Part shown: piece after piece, positions 51,707 through 61,244 of the stretch
How the letters are laid out: each line of letters opens with the position of its first letter
Numbering within the stretch: position 1 is the first letter of the stretch
Assembly: GCF_000250675.2 (NCBI RefSeq)
Contig: NC_018681.1
Coordinates: 5,456,001-5,520,000 of the forward strand
DNA: 64,000 nucleotides
Reading direction: 5' to 3'
Origin: Nocardia brasiliensis ATCC 700358
GTDB lineage: Bacteria; Actinomycetota; Actinomycetes; Mycobacteriales; Mycobacteriaceae
Notes under the pieces: model-generated
The model's database searches: none
What the model was told of the DNA's origin: nothing
What the model saw: the letters and a program-made list of their open reading frames with translations, nothing else
Translations under genes and position numbers: made by a program

Positions 51707-52135
51707 TCATTCGATACCAACGCCCATCGACCGCGCCGTACCCGCCACGATCCGCATCGCGGCGTGGATGTCAGCGGTGTTCAGGTCGGGCAGCTTTCGT
51801 TCGGCGATATCACGCAGTTGCTGCTCGGTGAGCACCGCGACATACTCGTGTCCCGGTCGGCTCGACCCGCGGGTCATTGCGAGCGCCGCGCGAATCAATG
51901 CCGACGTGGGCGGTGTCTTCAAGCGAATCGACCACTTCCGGTCCGGCGTGAAGACGATCACCGCCGGAATGATCTGGCCGCGACTCGCCGCGGTCAACGC
52001 GTCGTACTCCTTTTTCACCTCGAACGGCGGGATACCGGTCGGGCCGAGCATCTTGCCGAGTTCAGCTATCGAGGCATTGCCTGCTTCGAGGTGTATCGTC
52101 ACGGTTCTGACCTGTTCGGCCGTGTTGTTCGCCAT
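51707..52135 (-). CDS. divergent ribosomal protein L11 paralogue
   Basis: Predicted 142 residues. The L11 fold is clear: the C-terminal rRNA-binding domain has RKWSIRLKTPPTSALIRAAL and ERKLPDLNTADIHAAMRIVA then GTARSMGV, as in normal L11. The N-terminal domain keeps RGQIIPAVIVF. However, the proline-rich loop (PxPPVG type) that touches thiostrepton-class drugs is replaced by SIAELG. The gene is far from any nusG-rplK-rplA-type operon. So it is not the housekeeping rplK: a resistance or regulatory paralogue is the best guess. TTACCGCAGG spacing lacks a strong Shine-Dalgarno. Confidence 0.88.
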   Translation of the reverse strand: MANNTAEQVRTVTIHLEAGNASIAELGKMLGPTGIPPFEVKKEYDALTAASRGQIIPAVIVFTPDRKWSIRLKTPPTSALIRAALAMTRGSSRPGHEYVAVLTEQQLRDIAERKLPDLNTADIHAAMRIVAGTARSMGVGIE

Positions 52136-52581
52136 TACCGCAGGCTAGGGATTGACGCTACGGAAGAGTCAACCGATGCCAGTCATTCCCACCGCTGGTG
52201 ACAGCGGAGCACTCGCCTGTGCGTAGACTTAGGTGAGTTCTGCTGAACCCTGGTGTGGTCGAATGTCTTTGGCGTACCGCCTGGGTTTGATCGGGTCAGA
52301 CGGCCGAGCACTCACGGCTGCGCGAGCAGAGGAGTCCATACATGTTCACGTCGCATCGCCGGACCCGGCCGCGGACCACAATCCTTCGCTTCGCGTTCCG
52401 ATTATCCCAGTAGCGCCGGCCATTTTCCAAACTGCCCGCCTTCTGGATGCCGCCCGGGGGCGGATGTCCGCGCGTGCACGAAATGGGTTGCCGCCACTCG
52501 AGTCCTTCCTACCGTGAGCCCAGCAGCGATCACTGCGGTATTCCCGCCATCCCTCGGCTTCCGTTCCAGCTAAGGAGAACT
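52136..52581. other. intergenic region, possible small ORF
   Basis: About 445 bases between the L11-like gene and the P450 gene. A plus-strand frame at 52233-52517 (GTG start, 94 residues) is open but has no recognised domain. AAGGAG of the P450 lies at 52572-52577. Promoters for both sides are expected here. Confidence 0.35.
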
Positions 52582-53841
52582 GTGCAGCAGCACGCCCGAT
52601 CGGCTCACCAGAAGAATCCGCCTAGGCCGATAGAGGCGGTCGGACCTCGAATTCCGATATATACTGAGGAATTCGCCGCTGATCCGCACGATGCGTACCG
52701 CAGAATGCGGAGTCACTACGGGACGATGGTGCCGGTGGAGATCTGGCCCGCCGTGCCTGCCACCTTGGTGATCGGCTATCGCACTGCGGTCCGGATTCTG
52801 AACGACCCCGAACATATGTCCGCCGATCCGCGCCCATGGCAGAAATCGGTTCCATCGAATCTACCCATCATGCCGATGATCGAGTGGCGACCGAACGCGT
52901 TGCGCAGCAACGGAAACACCGCCGAGCACACGCGATACCGCAAGGCGACCAACGACGCCCTGGCCGGGATCGATCAACATGCCCTGCGAATCTCGGTGGA
53001 AAGGTCGGCGGTCCCGCTTATCAATTCCTTCTGCGAGACGGGATACGCGGATCTGCTGAGCCAATATTGCCTTCCTCTGGTGTTCACCGTGCTCAACCTG
53101 GTGCTCGGCTGCCCGCCACACGTTGGTCAGCAGGTCGCCGAAGCCAGTAAAGCCTTGTTCGAAGGAGTTGATACGGTGACGGTGAACGCGATGCTCGACT
53201 CCGCGCTGCTCGAACTTACCCGGCTCAAGCGTGCACAACCCGGCGACGACGTCACCACACGGCTGGTGCAGCATCCGGCCGGCCTGACCGACACGGAAAT
53301 GATCCACCAACTCGTCACCTGTTACTCGGCAGGTATCGAGATTCCGCAGAACCTGGTCGCGAACACCTTGCTGCTGATGTTGACCGACCGGAGACGGTTC
53401 ATGGGAAACGAGCTCGGGTTTCCCCCGTCGACCAGGTCTGCGCTGGATGAGATATTGGCAATCGATCCACCCCTGGCCAATTACTGCATCACTTACCCGT
53501 TGCAGCCCATTCTGATCGATAACATCTGGTTGCCTGCGAATCAGCCGGTGATCACCAGTATGGCGGCGTGCAACAACAGTCCTGAACTCAACACCGGCGA
53601 CTACGCGGGCAACGGATGGAACCTGGCGTGGGGCGCGGGACCTCATGCCTGCCCTATGCTCGCTCGATCCGTCGCGCAGCTAATTGCGCACGACGCCATC
53701 GACCAACTGCTCGACGCCCTGCCGGAGTTGGAGCTCGCCGTCCCCGCCGGCGAACTCGTTTGGCGCCCGGGCCCGTTCCACCGCGCCCTCACCCAGTTGC
53801 CTGTCACGTTTCCCAAGGCACCACCGCTCAACCTCAGGTAA
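52582..53841 (+). CDS. cytochrome P450 without ExxR
   Basis: Predicted 419 residues from the GTG preceded by AAGGAG (spacing six); the longer frame upstream has no P450 likeness. The haem loop WGAGPHACPMLAR is good, with Cys357. The K-helix reads DEILAIDPP, where ExxR should be: Glu290 is present but Arg is Ala293. The third member of the ERR triad is also lost. The I-helix AGxxT reads AGIEIP. A few actinobacterial P450s, such as the CYP157 group, also lack ExxR. It may bind haem without usual activity. The acyl-CoA oxidase-like gene follows. Confidence 0.85.
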   Translation: MQQHARSAHQKNPPRPIEAVGPRIPIYTEEFAADPHDAYRRMRSHYGTMVPVEIWPAVPATLVIGYRTAVRILNDPEHMSADPRPWQKSVPSNLPIMPMIEWRPNALRSNGNTAEHTRYRKATNDALAGIDQHALRISVERSAVPLINSFCETGYADLLSQYCLPLVFTVLNLVLGCPPHVGQQVAEASKALFEGVDTVTVNAMLDSALLELTRLKRAQPGDDVTTRLVQHPAGLTDTEMIHQLVTCYSAGIEIPQNLVANTLLLMLTDRRRFMGNELGFPPSTRSALDEILAIDPPLANYCITYPLQPILIDNIWLPANQPVITSMAACNNSPELNTGDYAGNGWNLAWGAGPHACPMLARSVAQLIAHDAIDQLLDALPELELAVPAGELVWRPGPFHRALTQLPVTFPKAPPLNLR

Positions 53842-53983
53842 GGACCGCCTATGGCCTAGCCGCGACGATCAATCCGATGAAAGGCCGGGCAGCAGCCGAC
53901 CGGTTTCTGCCCGGTGAAATAGCCCGTGCTCCTTCCCTCGAGCGACCTCCGCACGGGCAGACTCCAGCATCAGGGCGAGTGCA

Positions 53984-55801
53984 ATGACAACCACAGATCC
54001 TGCCGTTGACCGGCTGACCGCCATACCACCGTCGCGATACCCCGAATTCGGCGCAAGCACACCAACCGTGGCCGCGTTACGGGAAGTGATCTTCGGTTCA
54101 CATACCGCATTGCATACCCGGGTACGCGATATCGTGGTCAGTCTGTCCGATTTGCCACGATCCGGGCTGACTTTCACGCAAGAGACGCAGACCGCACCTG
54201 TTCTCCTGCGCACGGTTATTGCTGAGTTGGGTCGCCCAGCGCGTGATATCACTGCGGATGTACACCTGCGAGGTGCGCTCTGTGACTGGGCTCAGATCGC
54301 GGCTCCTCGACTGTTGCTCGTGCTCACCGGGCATTTCGATCTGGCGGTCGGTGCCATTCTCGCGCTGGGCAACGACTCTCCTTACCAACAAGAATGCCTT
54401 GCCGAACTGGACACCGGAGCCACGATCGGGGTGCTGATGCTGACCGAACTCGGCGGCACCAACGGCGCCGATCAGCAGACCACCACTCGCTGGGATCCCA
54501 CCACCGAGACCTTCCTGCTCAACACACCATCGGCTACCGCGGTCAAGATCATGCCCAATGTCGCCGACGCCACCGAACCGAAGACCGCGATCGTCACCGC
54601 CCGGCTGCTTATCGACGGACAAGACGAGGGCGTGCTGCCGTTCTTGCTCAGGCTGCGCACGCGAGACGGACTGGCTGACGGCATCGAGGTGGTGCGGCTA
54701 CCGGACAAGGTTTCCGCGCCGATGGACCACGCGATGGTCCGCTTCAACGACGTGCGACTGCCCCGCGAGGCGCTGCTGGGCGGCGACTGGGCTCGGTTGT
54801 CCCCGGACGGCCGCTTCGCTTGTGTGCTCCCGCCCCGCAAGAGATTCCACCGCGCGATCAATGTGCTTGGCAACGGTCGTCTGGACCTGGCCAACGCTGC
54901 CGTCGCCAGCGCCCGCGCTGCACTGGCCGGTCTGGTCAACTACACCCGCCAACGCCGACCCGGCTCCGGTGTGCTGATGGCCGATCGCGATGCGGTGCAA
55001 CGAGACCTGGCGACGGCGCTGGCTGCGGTCTACGCCACCAGCAGCTTGGGGCTGTGCCTGCGGGAGCTCCGCGCGACTGGAACCGACCGGGACCATGCGG
55101 TGTGGTCGATGCTGGCAAAACCGTTGCTGTCCAACACCGCCCACCAGGTGCTCATGATGTGCAGGCAACGCGCCGCAGCTCAGGGAGCGCTGCGTATCAA
55201 CCACATCGTCGACTGGATCGGCAACCTCGAGGCCATTATCACCGCAGAAGGGGAAAACCAGATAATGCAGGTCACCGCAGGCAAACAGGGCGAACGACTG
55301 ACCGCATTGGAACTACCCCATACGCGTGAAACTCCTTGGTACATCGAGACACTCACCGAACGAGAGCACACGATCGCCGCCGACGTACGCAACGGCGACT
55401 ACCGATCAGCCGGTAGCGTGCTGGGTCCCGACTCGGCCGCCATCGAGTTGGCCACCGCGACCGCCGAACGCCTCGCGGCGACAGCGTTGAGCACGGCCGC
55501 GCTGAATACCGACGATCCGACCGCGAAAGAGCTGACGACGGCCGCGGCGGCGGCCTATGCGCTCGAACGCATCCACGCGCGAGGCACCTGGTACGTCGCG
55601 CATAGTCGGATGTCGCCAGGACAGGCCGCGAGTCTGACTACCGAACTCAACCGCCACCACGCCGTACTCACCGCGCACCTGCCGACGATGGTTGCCGCAT
55701 TCGACATACCCCGACTCTCCGGCCCGCTCTTCGCCACCGACTACATCCAGGCGTGGCAGGACTACGCGGGATGGCGCGCTCCGGCAAGCACCGAGCACTG
55801 A
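53984..55801 (+). CDS. acyl-CoA oxidase/dehydrogenase-like flavoprotein
   Basis: Predicted 605 residues, longer than an ordinary acyl-CoA dehydrogenase and in the size range of acyl-CoA oxidases. TELGGTNGADQQTT marks the FAD-binding loop, LGNGRLDLANAAVASARAAL the middle and IITAEGENQIMQVTAGKQG the region with the candidate catalytic Glu. It probably oxidises an acyl thioester, passing electrons to oxygen or ETF. It lies 142 bases after the P450 gene, same strand, which suggests a shared pathway. The start ATG (MTTTDPAVDR) is preceded by GGGCGAG. Confidence 0.75.
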   Translation: MTTTDPAVDRLTAIPPSRYPEFGASTPTVAALREVIFGSHTALHTRVRDIVVSLSDLPRSGLTFTQETQTAPVLLRTVIAELGRPARDITADVHLRGALCDWAQIAAPRLLLVLTGHFDLAVGAILALGNDSPYQQECLAELDTGATIGVLMLTELGGTNGADQQTTTRWDPTTETFLLNTPSATAVKIMPNVADATEPKTAIVTARLLIDGQDEGVLPFLLRLRTRDGLADGIEVVRLPDKVSAPMDHAMVRFNDVRLPREALLGGDWARLSPDGRFACVLPPRKRFHRAINVLGNGRLDLANAAVASARAALAGLVNYTRQRRPGSGVLMADRDAVQRDLATALAAVYATSSLGLCLRELRATGTDRDHAVWSMLAKPLLSNTAHQVLMMCRQRAAAQGALRINHIVDWIGNLEAIITAEGENQIMQVTAGKQGERLTALELPHTRETPWYIETLTEREHTIAADVRNGDYRSAGSVLGPDSAAIELATATAERLAATALSTAALNTDDPTAKELTTAAAAAYALERIHARGTWYVAHSRMSPGQAASLTTELNRHHAVLTAHLPTMVAAFDIPRLSGPLFATDYIQAWQDYAGWRAPASTEH

Positions 55802-55912
55802 CCGCCAGTTCCCACCGTTGGGGGCACAATCGAGCGAACGCTCGGTCCCCCTCACGATAATGGTTTGCCATTTGGAGTCGAATAGCCGGCACCGCACACC
55901 CGGAGTGTTGCC

Positions 55913-57412
55913 ATGAATCGAACCTTGCACATCGATCTAGCCGCGCTGCGCGCCTCCAGACAAGAACTCGACAGAATGGCCGCCGACGCGGCCGATCTCC
56001 TCACTCGCCTCAGGTCAAGTCTCGAGCAGGCTGGTCCCTGTTGGGGATCGGATCGACCCGGACGGACGTTCGCACAAGGATACGAACCGAACTGCGCGGA
56101 CGCGTTGCGCGAGCTCAACGAACTGGTCGGAGTGCTCAATCAGATGGGCCATTCCCTCACCGACACTGCGAACGCGTTCAATGAACGCGACATCACGGTT
56201 GCCGAACAGATGCGCAGAAGTGTTGCGTCGAGTGACGATTCCACCGCGCATGTTCCGCCCCCGATACCACCGGACCCCGATGCTCAACCCGGCTTCGCCC
56301 AGTCACAGACCGCTGAGACCAGCAGTGAGGAGTCCGCGCCTAGATCGGACTGGGTTCTCACCGACCCGGTGCGGCCCAGCAGCACACCCCCCGGCACTCC
56401 CCTGTCTGCTCCCGGACTGGTCGACCAACCGGCACCCGTTCCAGGACAACCGATCACCCGACCCGCGCCCGACCACCTCCCTACATCAGCCAAGGCTCCC
56501 TCGCCGGTCACGTCAGTGCCCCCTGCCGCAACGGCCGACCACGGCCCGAGTCCATCACTCGCGGCGCGCAACGACCGACCGGGCCGGAACTTTGCCACTG
56601 CGAGCCGAGCCAACACACCTTGGTCACCGCCGGTGGCCCCCGCCCGATCGCCGGCGGCCGATACGCCATGGCACCCGACGCATTCCGACCCGCAGACATC
56701 GCCGACGAGCTCCGCACCGCGATTCACGACATCGCGGACCAAGGACAGCGTCACACCAGAGCGCCCGGCGGCTGCCGCAGACTCCCGGGACGCAAGACCA
56801 CGATTGAGCCTCACCGGCTTCGACCCCGACGGTACGGCAGGCGAAATGGTCGAAGCCGTGGAGATCTTGATGGAGCGGTATCCGATTCCCTTGCGGGGCA
56901 TCGAGATCGCAGATCTAGGCGGCGGATGCCGATCCCCACTCGTGCTGCGCCGGGACGGACAGCCCGACACGGCGGCCGGTTTGTGGCTGATCGTGGACCG
57001 GTTGACACTGGCGGACGGTGCACCGTGTCGCGGGCGATCGCCACGGTGCTCAGAAGACTCGGTACCGCTCTCGGTCTCGCTGGCGCGCGGGTTCGGCTAC
57101 GCGATGGACATGGCGAGCGAATACCGCGCCCACCGACGGGTGGAGCGGGCATTGATCGCCGACTACCTGCACGGCGCCGGCCGCGCACACGAGTCGCTCG
57201 GCCAGGCGGTCGCAGGCTATCGGCAGTGGCGAAGCCGATTCAGCGACCGATGCTTCGTCGGCGGGTCACTCGATCCCGGTGAGGCGCTGGCCGAAGGATT
57301 CGCCGAATTCGAAGCCCACGGCGACCAAGCGGGTGCTCATGCGCGACTGCTGCACCGATTGCTGATCGCCGAATGGGCAGCGAGTCCTCGTGTCGGCGAT
57401 ACACATTCATAG
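55913..57412 (+). CDS. WXG-fused secreted protein with degenerate zincin-like domain
   Basis: Predicted 499 residues. The N-terminal 100 residues are WXG100-like (LRASRQELDRMAADAADLLT, then WGSDRPGRTFAQGYEPNCAD) and a long Pro/Ser/Thr linker covers about 110-300. The C-terminal 190 residues include LRGIEIADLGGGCRSPLVLR and the helix ARGFGYAMDMAS. Related mycobacterial or Nocardia domains have a HEFGHA zincin motif in that place; here both His are gone (RGFGYA). ALAEGFAEFE later fits the third ligand helix. Likely non-enzymatic. It is the first gene of the toxin locus; the YbaB gene follows within 10 bases. Confidence 0.65.
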   Translation: MNRTLHIDLAALRASRQELDRMAADAADLLTRLRSSLEQAGPCWGSDRPGRTFAQGYEPNCADALRELNELVGVLNQMGHSLTDTANAFNERDITVAEQMRRSVASSDDSTAHVPPPIPPDPDAQPGFAQSQTAETSSEESAPRSDWVLTDPVRPSSTPPGTPLSAPGLVDQPAPVPGQPITRPAPDHLPTSAKAPSPVTSVPPAATADHGPSPSLAARNDRPGRNFATASRANTPWSPPVAPARSPAADTPWHPTHSDPQTSPTSSAPRFTTSRTKDSVTPERPAAAADSRDARPRLSLTGFDPDGTAGEMVEAVEILMERYPIPLRGIEIADLGGGCRSPLVLRRDGQPDTAAGLWLIVDRLTLADGAPCRGRSPRCSEDSVPLSVSLARGFGYAMDMASEYRAHRRVERALIADYLHGAGRAHESLGQAVAGYRQWRSRFSDRCFVGGSLDPGEALAEGFAEFEAHGDQAGAHARLLHRLLIAEWAASPRVGDTHS

Positions 57413-57420
57413 GAGGCGCA

Positions 57421-57825
57421 GTGGATCCGTGGCGACGAGAGAACTTGTGCTCGGTCAACACCAACCTCCGAAATCAGGTCGACTGCCTGCTAGACGCGTT
57501 GGAACAGCAGAGAGCGCAGGCAGCCGAGGTTCGCAAAGAACTGGCGGATCTACGGACAACCGCGAAATCTACAGACCGACTCGTAGCAGTAACAGTCGAC
57601 GCCGACGGCGCGCTCGTCGACCTACGCATTACGGCCGCAGGAATACGAAAGACACCAGACGTCCTGCAGCGTTCGATCATCGAAGCGGCGCAGGCAGCGA
57701 CCGCGCGCGCGAAAAAACAAAGCGCGGCGATGATACGCCCGATCAGTAGCGCGACAGCCGAGATACCGGGCCTCATCCCGGATGCCCCAGGCATCCAGGA
57801 CAGCTACGGTCACCGTGACACTTAG
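57421..57825 (+). CDS. YbaB/EbfC-family protein of toxin locus
   Basis: Predicted 134 residues from a GTG directly after AGGAGG. A long helix (NQVDCLLDALEQQRAQAAEV), a beta hairpin (AVTVDADGALVDLRITAAGI) and a helix (VLQRSIIEAAQAATARAKKQ) match YbaB/EbfC. Such genes regularly sit between WXG and toxin genes in actinobacteria. It may chaperone the toxin or bind DNA. It overlaps the toxin gene start by 11 bases. Confidence 0.82.
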   Translation: MDPWRRENLCSVNTNLRNQVDCLLDALEQQRAQAAEVRKELADLRTTAKSTDRLVAVTVDADGALVDLRITAAGIRKTPDVLQRSIIEAAQAATARAKKQSAAMIRPISSATAEIPGLIPDAPGIQDSYGHRDT

Positions 57826-60800
57826 ACTGCCCGAAGCCCTACCGGACCCCGTTATGACGGTGGCGGTCGGGCATTTTCCCGATGGCGACGAGGACGGCAT
57901 GCGCCGGGTCGCGGTCTGTTGGTCGGACACCGCCGAAGAGTGTCGTGCGCTGGCCCAACAGCACGAGACTGCAGCGGCAACGATATCGAAAGCCGTCGAA
58001 GGCGAGACCGGCACCGAGATAGCCCGGAAACACCAGGGATTGGCCGACACCTGGCGAGCCCGGGCCGATACCGCAGACGGTATCGCCGCGCAGGTGTTCG
58101 AGGGTGCCAACGCCGTCGAATTCGAAAAGTTGGTGATCATCGGTACCGCGGTGATTCTTGCTGCGCAGTTGGTCGTGGACGCCCTGATGATCGGCGCGGG
58201 TGGCGCTCTGAAAGCGCTCGCCGATCGCGCCGTCGCCGAAGCGACGATGCGCGCCGCGTGGCAGGTACTCCTGCAACGTTTGGCCGCAGTAAGCATTCGT
58301 TCGGCCGCGGAGCATCCGCTTCTCCACCTCACGAGCCGGGCAACGTTGTTCGGCGCGGCGCAAGGCGGTGGTGTCAACCTTGCCGCGCAGACGATCCAAT
58401 CGCACGACGGGCACCGCAAGTCGATCGACTTCGCTTCCGCCGCGATCGCGACGGCGGCGGGCGCGGCGGGCGGCGCGGCTGGTATCGCCACCGCACGAGT
58501 GCTTGCGCCACCAGTGCTCCGCCTCGTCGGCACCTCGGCGGCAACGCGTTCCGAAAGTTTCGCCCGTGTTTTCGGATCCGCAGCTCTGCTCGGCTCGGCG
58601 GGTGGTCTGGTCGGCGGGATCGTCGGTGCGGGCGTGGCTGTTCCGCTGTCTGGCGGCACGCTCGACGCCGACAGTCTTACCGAGGCCGTGATCCCTGGCG
58701 TGGCCGGCGGGTTGATCGGCGCGGCCGGTGCAGGTGCCCGCGCCGCCAGATCCGCCATGGCGACCGTGCACGTCCCAGGCACTTCGCAGGGGACCATCGG
58801 GAACGGCGGACCCGACTTCGCGCTGCGCGCCACGCCGCTGGACCACTCCGACCCGCTGGCTCCCCACGGGATCGTCACGATGCCTTTCGACCCGTGGAAT
58901 CCACCGGAGCATGTCGCACACCTGCCACACCTCCCGGAAAGCCCTGTTCGGGTCAACCACGTCACACGGCCGACAGAGCCGGAACCTTCGCATCACGATG
59001 TAGCACGTCCAGTTCCAGCCTCGGTAACAGCACGTACCGGCGCGGTGTGGCTCGGCCTCGGACAACCTGCCCCTGAGTTGATATCCGCGCCAGGTGGTGA
59101 AGAGCCCATGCACCTGGCACCGACCGCTAGTGGAGACGCCGACACGCCCGAAGGCTCTGGATCCCCCGAAAACTCCGGTGCGCAGCCGGGGATCGAAGGG
59201 CCGGACGGTCCGGAACCACAGACCCCAGCTACACCAACGGACACGGACCCCGGACGATCCGACCTCCCGGACAGCGGGCCTCCTGTGCCGCCACCGACCG
59301 ACGCCGATCCGGCCCACTCGTCTCCCCCGGAGCCACCGAAAGACCCGGCCGATCCAGCCGACCACGCTGCTCCCGTACCGCCTGAACAACACGGCGGGCG
59401 TAGCGATGCCGCCGGTACCCCGTACGCCGAGATAACCGCGCTACCAGACGAGATACAGACAGTCCTGAACCGTATGAGAGAGCTACCCGGTGAACGCATT
59501 GCCATAGCCCACGCACAAGAACTGGTTGTCGCGCGATATCGGGAAAACGTCGAAATCCAAGCCCACCGGCAATATTGGAACCAATTCCGGGATGCGCTCG
59601 CCACCGAAATCCGTACAGGCAACGACGACCCCGACGCCGAACAGCGCGCACAACAGCACGCGGCGGCAGTCGTGAGGACTCCAGAAGCGCGTGCCGTCGT
59701 CGAGGCAGAAGCCACGAACTACACAACGCGCTGGGTGAACCGCGTCGGACCGGAACAGATCGTCCAAGACGCTTGGCTACAAGACCCCGATGCAGCATCC
59801 GCGGCCGGCGCGGCACCTGCGGCACGCACTTCCCATCCGCCGGTGATCGCACGCATGCTCGAAGAGGTCGCGAGCACCGGCCATCCGGATCGCGTGAAGT
59901 CCGCGGCCGAACGATTGATAGTCGCAAGCCACCAACACAATCTCACGGCCGAAGGCAATACCTTCGCACAGAAGCAGACCCGGCGGAACCTCGCTCAGTT
60001 CGTTGACGTGGGAATAACCGGCGATCGAGCGAAACGGCTCGCCCTGACGAAGACCGACGAGTTCTTGCGGACCAGCACGGCGCAGCGAACCGTCCGAGTG
60101 AACGCTGAAATGCGAACCAGGGAGTGGGCTGGAAATCTACAGGCACGAGCAGCCGAGTGGGGCGAAGACTTCACCCACTGGCTCAGCCGGATAGACCACA
60201 TAGCAATGGTGCGCGACTATCTAGGTACCGTGGAGCAGCGAGCGGACGTCGTGGATGCCGCACGCCCGGACCTCTTCTTGAAAGGAGGCTCCGAATGGAT
60301 GGATAAGCTTCGCAAGCACGCGACAGAACTAACGTCACTGTCCAGCCATCTGGAGGCCGAGAACCTGCCGAATGTGCGCCTACACCCCGACGAGGTCCAC
60401 CGTAGCGTCCAGTTAGATCACCATCGAAAGATACGCGGGTTGTATGGCGAGATCAGAATGGTCGAACTATTCTTGGGACAGGTAGATTCAGTCAATCAGC
60501 TCGTATCATATTATGATCCGAAAACAAGTACGCAATGGAAAGCAGACATCGATGCTATAACAAATGGAGGCAGGTACTGGCGGGAAGCCAAGAATGTGCC
60601 AATCGCCGGCCAGGAAAGACAATTGGCAGCGTGGGTTAAACAAGCCCGTCGACAGCTAAAAATCTCCTATGAAAACACCGAATACTGGATCGGCGGGGCT
60701 CCGCCCAAAATCTCGTGGGTATTCGTCAATGGCGTCGATCCCAAGGTGAAGGAAGCGCTCAAGGCGATCAGGATCGCCGGGACTTGTCTCACCCCAAACT

Positions 60801-60832
60801 GCGGACCCTCTTGTCTCAAAAGCGCATCGTGA
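57815..60832 (+). CDS. CpnT-like polymorphic toxin with PD-(D/E)XK-like nuclease tip
   Basis: Predicted 1005 residues from a GTG (start uncertain; an in-frame ATG at 57782 exists). N terminus: WXG100_2-type domain (LPEALPDPVMTVAV, FPDGDEDGMRRVA). Then hydrophobic Gly/Ala-rich channel-like segments (about 100-300, GSAGGLVGGIVGAGVAVPLS), a Pro/Asp-rich linker (about 350-525), a helical region, and a C-terminal tip. The tip has GEIRMVELFLG, WKADIDAITNGGRYWREAKN and KISWVFVNGVDPKVK: the D-x(n)-ExK spacing of PD-(D/E)XK nucleases. The tip is visibly AT-richer (60480-60620). The last 18 residues belong to a recombination junction, so the natural C terminus is lost. No immunity gene follows. Confidence 0.78.
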   Translation: MTLRLPEALPDPVMTVAVGHFPDGDEDGMRRVAVCWSDTAEECRALAQQHETAAATISKAVEGETGTEIARKHQGLADTWRARADTADGIAAQVFEGANAVEFEKLVIIGTAVILAAQLVVDALMIGAGGALKALADRAVAEATMRAAWQVLLQRLAAVSIRSAAEHPLLHLTSRATLFGAAQGGGVNLAAQTIQSHDGHRKSIDFASAAIATAAGAAGGAAGIATARVLAPPVLRLVGTSAATRSESFARVFGSAALLGSAGGLVGGIVGAGVAVPLSGGTLDADSLTEAVIPGVAGGLIGAAGAGARAARSAMATVHVPGTSQGTIGNGGPDFALRATPLDHSDPLAPHGIVTMPFDPWNPPEHVAHLPHLPESPVRVNHVTRPTEPEPSHHDVARPVPASVTARTGAVWLGLGQPAPELISAPGGEEPMHLAPTASGDADTPEGSGSPENSGAQPGIEGPDGPEPQTPATPTDTDPGRSDLPDSGPPVPPPTDADPAHSSPPEPPKDPADPADHAAPVPPEQHGGRSDAAGTPYAEITALPDEIQTVLNRMRELPGERIAIAHAQELVVARYRENVEIQAHRQYWNQFRDALATEIRTGNDDPDAEQRAQQHAAAVVRTPEARAVVEAEATNYTTRWVNRVGPEQIVQDAWLQDPDAASAAGAAPAARTSHPPVIARMLEEVASTGHPDRVKSAAERLIVASHQHNLTAEGNTFAQKQTRRNLAQFVDVGITGDRAKRLALTKTDEFLRTSTAQRTVRVNAEMRTREWAGNLQARAAEWGEDFTHWLSRIDHIAMVRDYLGTVEQRADVVDAARPDLFLKGGSEWMDKLRKHATELTSLSSHLEAENLPNVRLHPDEVHRSVQLDHHRKIRGLYGEIRMVELFLGQVDSVNQLVSYYDPKTSTQWKADIDAITNGGRYWREAKNVPIAGQERQLAAWVKQARRQLKISYENTEYWIGGAPPKISWVFVNGVDPKVKEALKAIRIAGTCLTPNCGPSCLKSAS

Positions 60833-61140
60833 CGATCCAGCAGATTATCGGAATCGAACAGACAGATATCGAGGATCTTTTCGAGCCCAGTGACTATCTG
60901 AGGCTCTACAATCGTGCCACCCGCGCCAGACTGCGCCCGAATCAGCTCCCACCAGGCGCGGGAATCGTCGATCGGATCACGAAGGCGCGAGGTGCCGCAT
61001 TCGTCGAGCGGCACGAAGTCGCCGACCTCTTGCTACACGATCGGCTGAAAGCCGTCACCAAACTCAGAGCGGCCACACTCGCCAACTTCGAGGCTCTGTT
61101 CACGTTGATCAACGCCACCAGACCCGACGTCCGAACGTAA
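60781..61140 (+). pseudogene. C-terminal fragment of OLD-type ATP-dependent endonuclease
   Basis: In the +1 frame relative to the toxin, 119 residues read DLSHPKLRTLLSQKRIVTIQ, DIEDLFEPSDYLRLYNRA and ATLANFEALFTLINATRP. The EDLF-x(4)-YL pattern is typical of the C-terminal TOPRIM part of OLD-family nucleases and related AAA proteins. The ATPase part is absent and the fragment has no proper start. It begins exactly where toxin homology ends, so a deletion or recombination joined the two. Confidence 0.6.
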
Positions 61141-61244
61141 ATAGCCGTCGCGCATCCGAGCCGAGGTAGCGGTTTCGAAGCCCGGCGCTGCAGGGCACAA
61201 TCGGCTACGCTTGAACCAGCAACGAGGTGATCTCGATGTAACAA

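Noticed and set aside
52233..52517. 94-residue plus-strand open frame before the P450 gene
   Set aside because: No domain, weak ribosome binding site, no support beyond the frame itself.
57622..59392. Two long minus-strand frames opposite the toxin gene
   Set aside because: Shadows of the toxin coding strand with Ala/Pro/Arg-rich low-complexity content.
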